DNA of 64,000 nt from an uncultured Burkholderiaceae bacterium (GTDB lineage: Bacteria; Pseudomonadota; Gammaproteobacteria; Burkholderiales; Burkholderiaceae_B), in assembly GCA_934525625.1 (NCBI GenBank), contig CAKSZL010000003.1, forward strand, positions 186,001-250,000, read 5' to 3'. Below the pieces are notes generated by a model. The model was not told where the DNA came from, did no database searches, and saw nothing but the letters and a program-made list of their open reading frames with translations. The stretch's first letter is position 1; each line of letters begins with the position of its first letter. A program made the position numbers and the translations under genes. This document shows positions 63,058 through 64,000 of this stretch, in pieces.

Positions 63058-64000
63058 ATGAGTCAAATCACTATCCGGCCCGCCCTAGCCTTGGCGGCCT
63101 CCCTGCTGGCAAGCTGCTCCACCGTGCAGACCGTGGGAGAAATTGAGCAGCGCGCACGGGACAAGAACGTATCGGCGTATGAACAAACCAGCATCTTCGA
63201 GCGCCAGGCCGCTGATGCTCGCCGGCAGTTGGGCGCGAACATCGACCGGCCCTGGATCGTCGGTAAAGCCCAGCCGCTGGCCCGAGATGTCACACTGCCT
63301 CCCGCATTACGCGCTCGGGTCAACAGCACGTTGCTGTATACGGATGGCGCGGTCGACTTGACGACCGTTGCGCAGCGAATCTATCAAGCCACGGGGATTC
63401 CAGTACGAATCAACCCGGACGCCCTCCTTCCCTACTCCGCGTTTGCGCCGCGGTTGACTCTGGATGGCAACGTCCTGACTAGCGACGCCACTGCCCCTTT
63501 ACCCACCGCCGATACCATCGTGCCCGCCATCGGCGCGTTAGGCGCAGTCGCACGGGTAAGTGGCCCCCAGCAGCGGGCGGTACCACTCGTGTTCGGCGAC
63601 TTGCCCCAGGGCCAGGCGCCACTGTCCACAGTACTGGATGCCATCGCAATCAAGCTCGGCATTTACTGGCGATACAACAGCGATCTTGCTGCCATCGAGC
63701 TGTACCGAACCGAATCTCGCTCATTCAATATTCGGGCGCTGGCCCAGGCAACGGAAACCGAACTGGAACTCGGCCTGACCGGCCAAGGTGGCGGAAATGC
63801 CAACGCCGGCGGCGGGCAGTTTGCCTCCCGCAACCGTTCGACGATCAAGGGAGAGGCTCAAGACTCGCCGCTGCACGCAGTGGTGGCGAAGCTTACGCAG
63901 TTCCTCACCAAGGCCGGATCGGTTCAAGCACCTGAAGGCGCGGCAAACACCATCGTCGTCACGGACACCCCCGAATCGCTGGATAAAGTGGCCGCTTTCA
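63058..64000 (+). CDS. pilN: PilN-type secretin lipoprotein of the type IVb pilus (cut by window edge)
   Basis: Outer-membrane secretin of thin-pilus (type IVb) conjugation systems, 314 codons visible. N-terminus MSQITIRPALALAASLLASC with a lipobox LASC, then STVQTVGEIEQRARDKN and N-domains (GAVDLTTVAQRIYQATGIPVRI, APLSTVLDAIAIKLGIYWRYN). A Gly/Asn-rich insert (GQGGGNANAGGGQFASRNRS) precedes the visible end. Begins 13 bases after pilL. The secretin pore domain is outside the window. Confidence 0.9.
   Translation, partial: MSQITIRPALALAASLLASCSTVQTVGEIEQRARDKNVSAYEQTSIFERQAADARRQLGANIDRPWIVGKAQPLARDVTLPPALRARVNSTLLYTDGAVDLTTVAQRIYQATGIPVRINPDALLPYSAFAPRLTLDGNVLTSDATAPLPTADTIVPAIGALGAVARVSGPQQRAVPLVFGDLPQGQAPLSTVLDAIAIKLGIYWRYNSDLAAIELYRTESRSFNIRALAQATETELELGLTGQGGGNANAGGGQFASRNRSTIKGEAQDSPLHAVVAKLTQFLTKAGSVQAPEGAANTIVVTDTPESLDKVAAF

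Overview
The window looks like a GC-rich (roughly 60-65 percent) betaproteobacterial chromosome, most likely Burkholderiales/Alcaligenaceae (relatives of Bordetella, Achromobacter, Pusillimonas). This rests on the long PyrB form, the wlb/wbp-type O-antigen genes, the protein sequences of PurL, MetZ and Rnr, and the DntB/DntG/DntD-like aromatic genes. The species cannot be fixed from sequence alone.

Layout. (1) 1-2.5 kb: the 5' part of purL, then greB and a DUF192 gene, all on the minus strand. (2) 2.5-12 kb: a minus-strand Tad/Flp pilus operon in the order flp, tadG-like, tadE-like, unknown secreted protein, cpaB/rcpC, secretin cpaC/rcpA, an FHA-CpaF fusion ATPase, tadB, tadC, DUF192. No prepilin peptidase, TadZ/CpaE or TadD is present here. 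(3) 12-23 kb: pyrB with an extra N-terminal domain, a lipoprotein, a tiny membrane protein, and a translationally coupled pair of bacterial alpha-2-macroglobulin and penicillin-binding protein 1C. (4) 23-43 kb: one long minus-strand O-antigen operon headed by a MarR-type EPS regulator. It is closely parallel in gene order to the Pseudomonas aeruginosa O5 B-band cluster: wbpB, wbpC-like, wbpD, wbpE, wzx, hisH, hisF, wzy, wbpG, wbpH, wbpI, then an extra amidotransferase fusion, a glycosyltransferase, an epimerase, an acyltransferase, a phosphoglycosyl transferase and wbpM. The inferred main sugar is a diacetamido-mannuronic acid derivative made through the WbpB/E/D/I steps and then amidinated by WbpG-HisH-HisF. 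WbpA, the first dehydrogenase, is not in the window.

(5) 43.6-51 kb: an aromatic or hydroxy-acid catabolic island with an FMN alpha-hydroxy-acid dehydrogenase, a LysR regulator, an FAD monooxygenase, a branched-chain-type ABC binding protein, an FAH-fold hydrolase and an extradiol ring-cleavage dioxygenase. (6) 51-57.5 kb: core genes: DUF1328 and CsbD stress proteins, tRNA-Val(TAC), HU, MetZ, RlmB, RNase R and tRNA-Leu(CAG). (7) 57.5-64 kb: the left end of an integrative element inserted at tRNA-Leu. It carries a tyrosine integrase, a ribbon-helix-helix-like protein, a poly-glycine CAP-domain lipoprotein, a Cys-rich secreted protein, an unknown protein, a MazE/MazF-type toxin-antitoxin pair and the first genes (pilL, pilN) of an R64-like type IVb conjugative pilus operon. 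It runs off the right edge.

Most notable signals: two different sugar-amidation machines in one O-antigen operon; a near-identical leader element 58-59 bp upstream of both flp and tadG; an FHA domain fused to the Tad ATPase; an intrinsic-terminator-like hairpin lying between the best hupB promoter and the hupB start; an integrase with two altered catalytic positions; and a 30-bp-spaced direct repeat that looks like the toxin-antitoxin operator. No CRISPR array, rRNA or intact insertion sequence was seen. Everything is by eye; no homology search was run.
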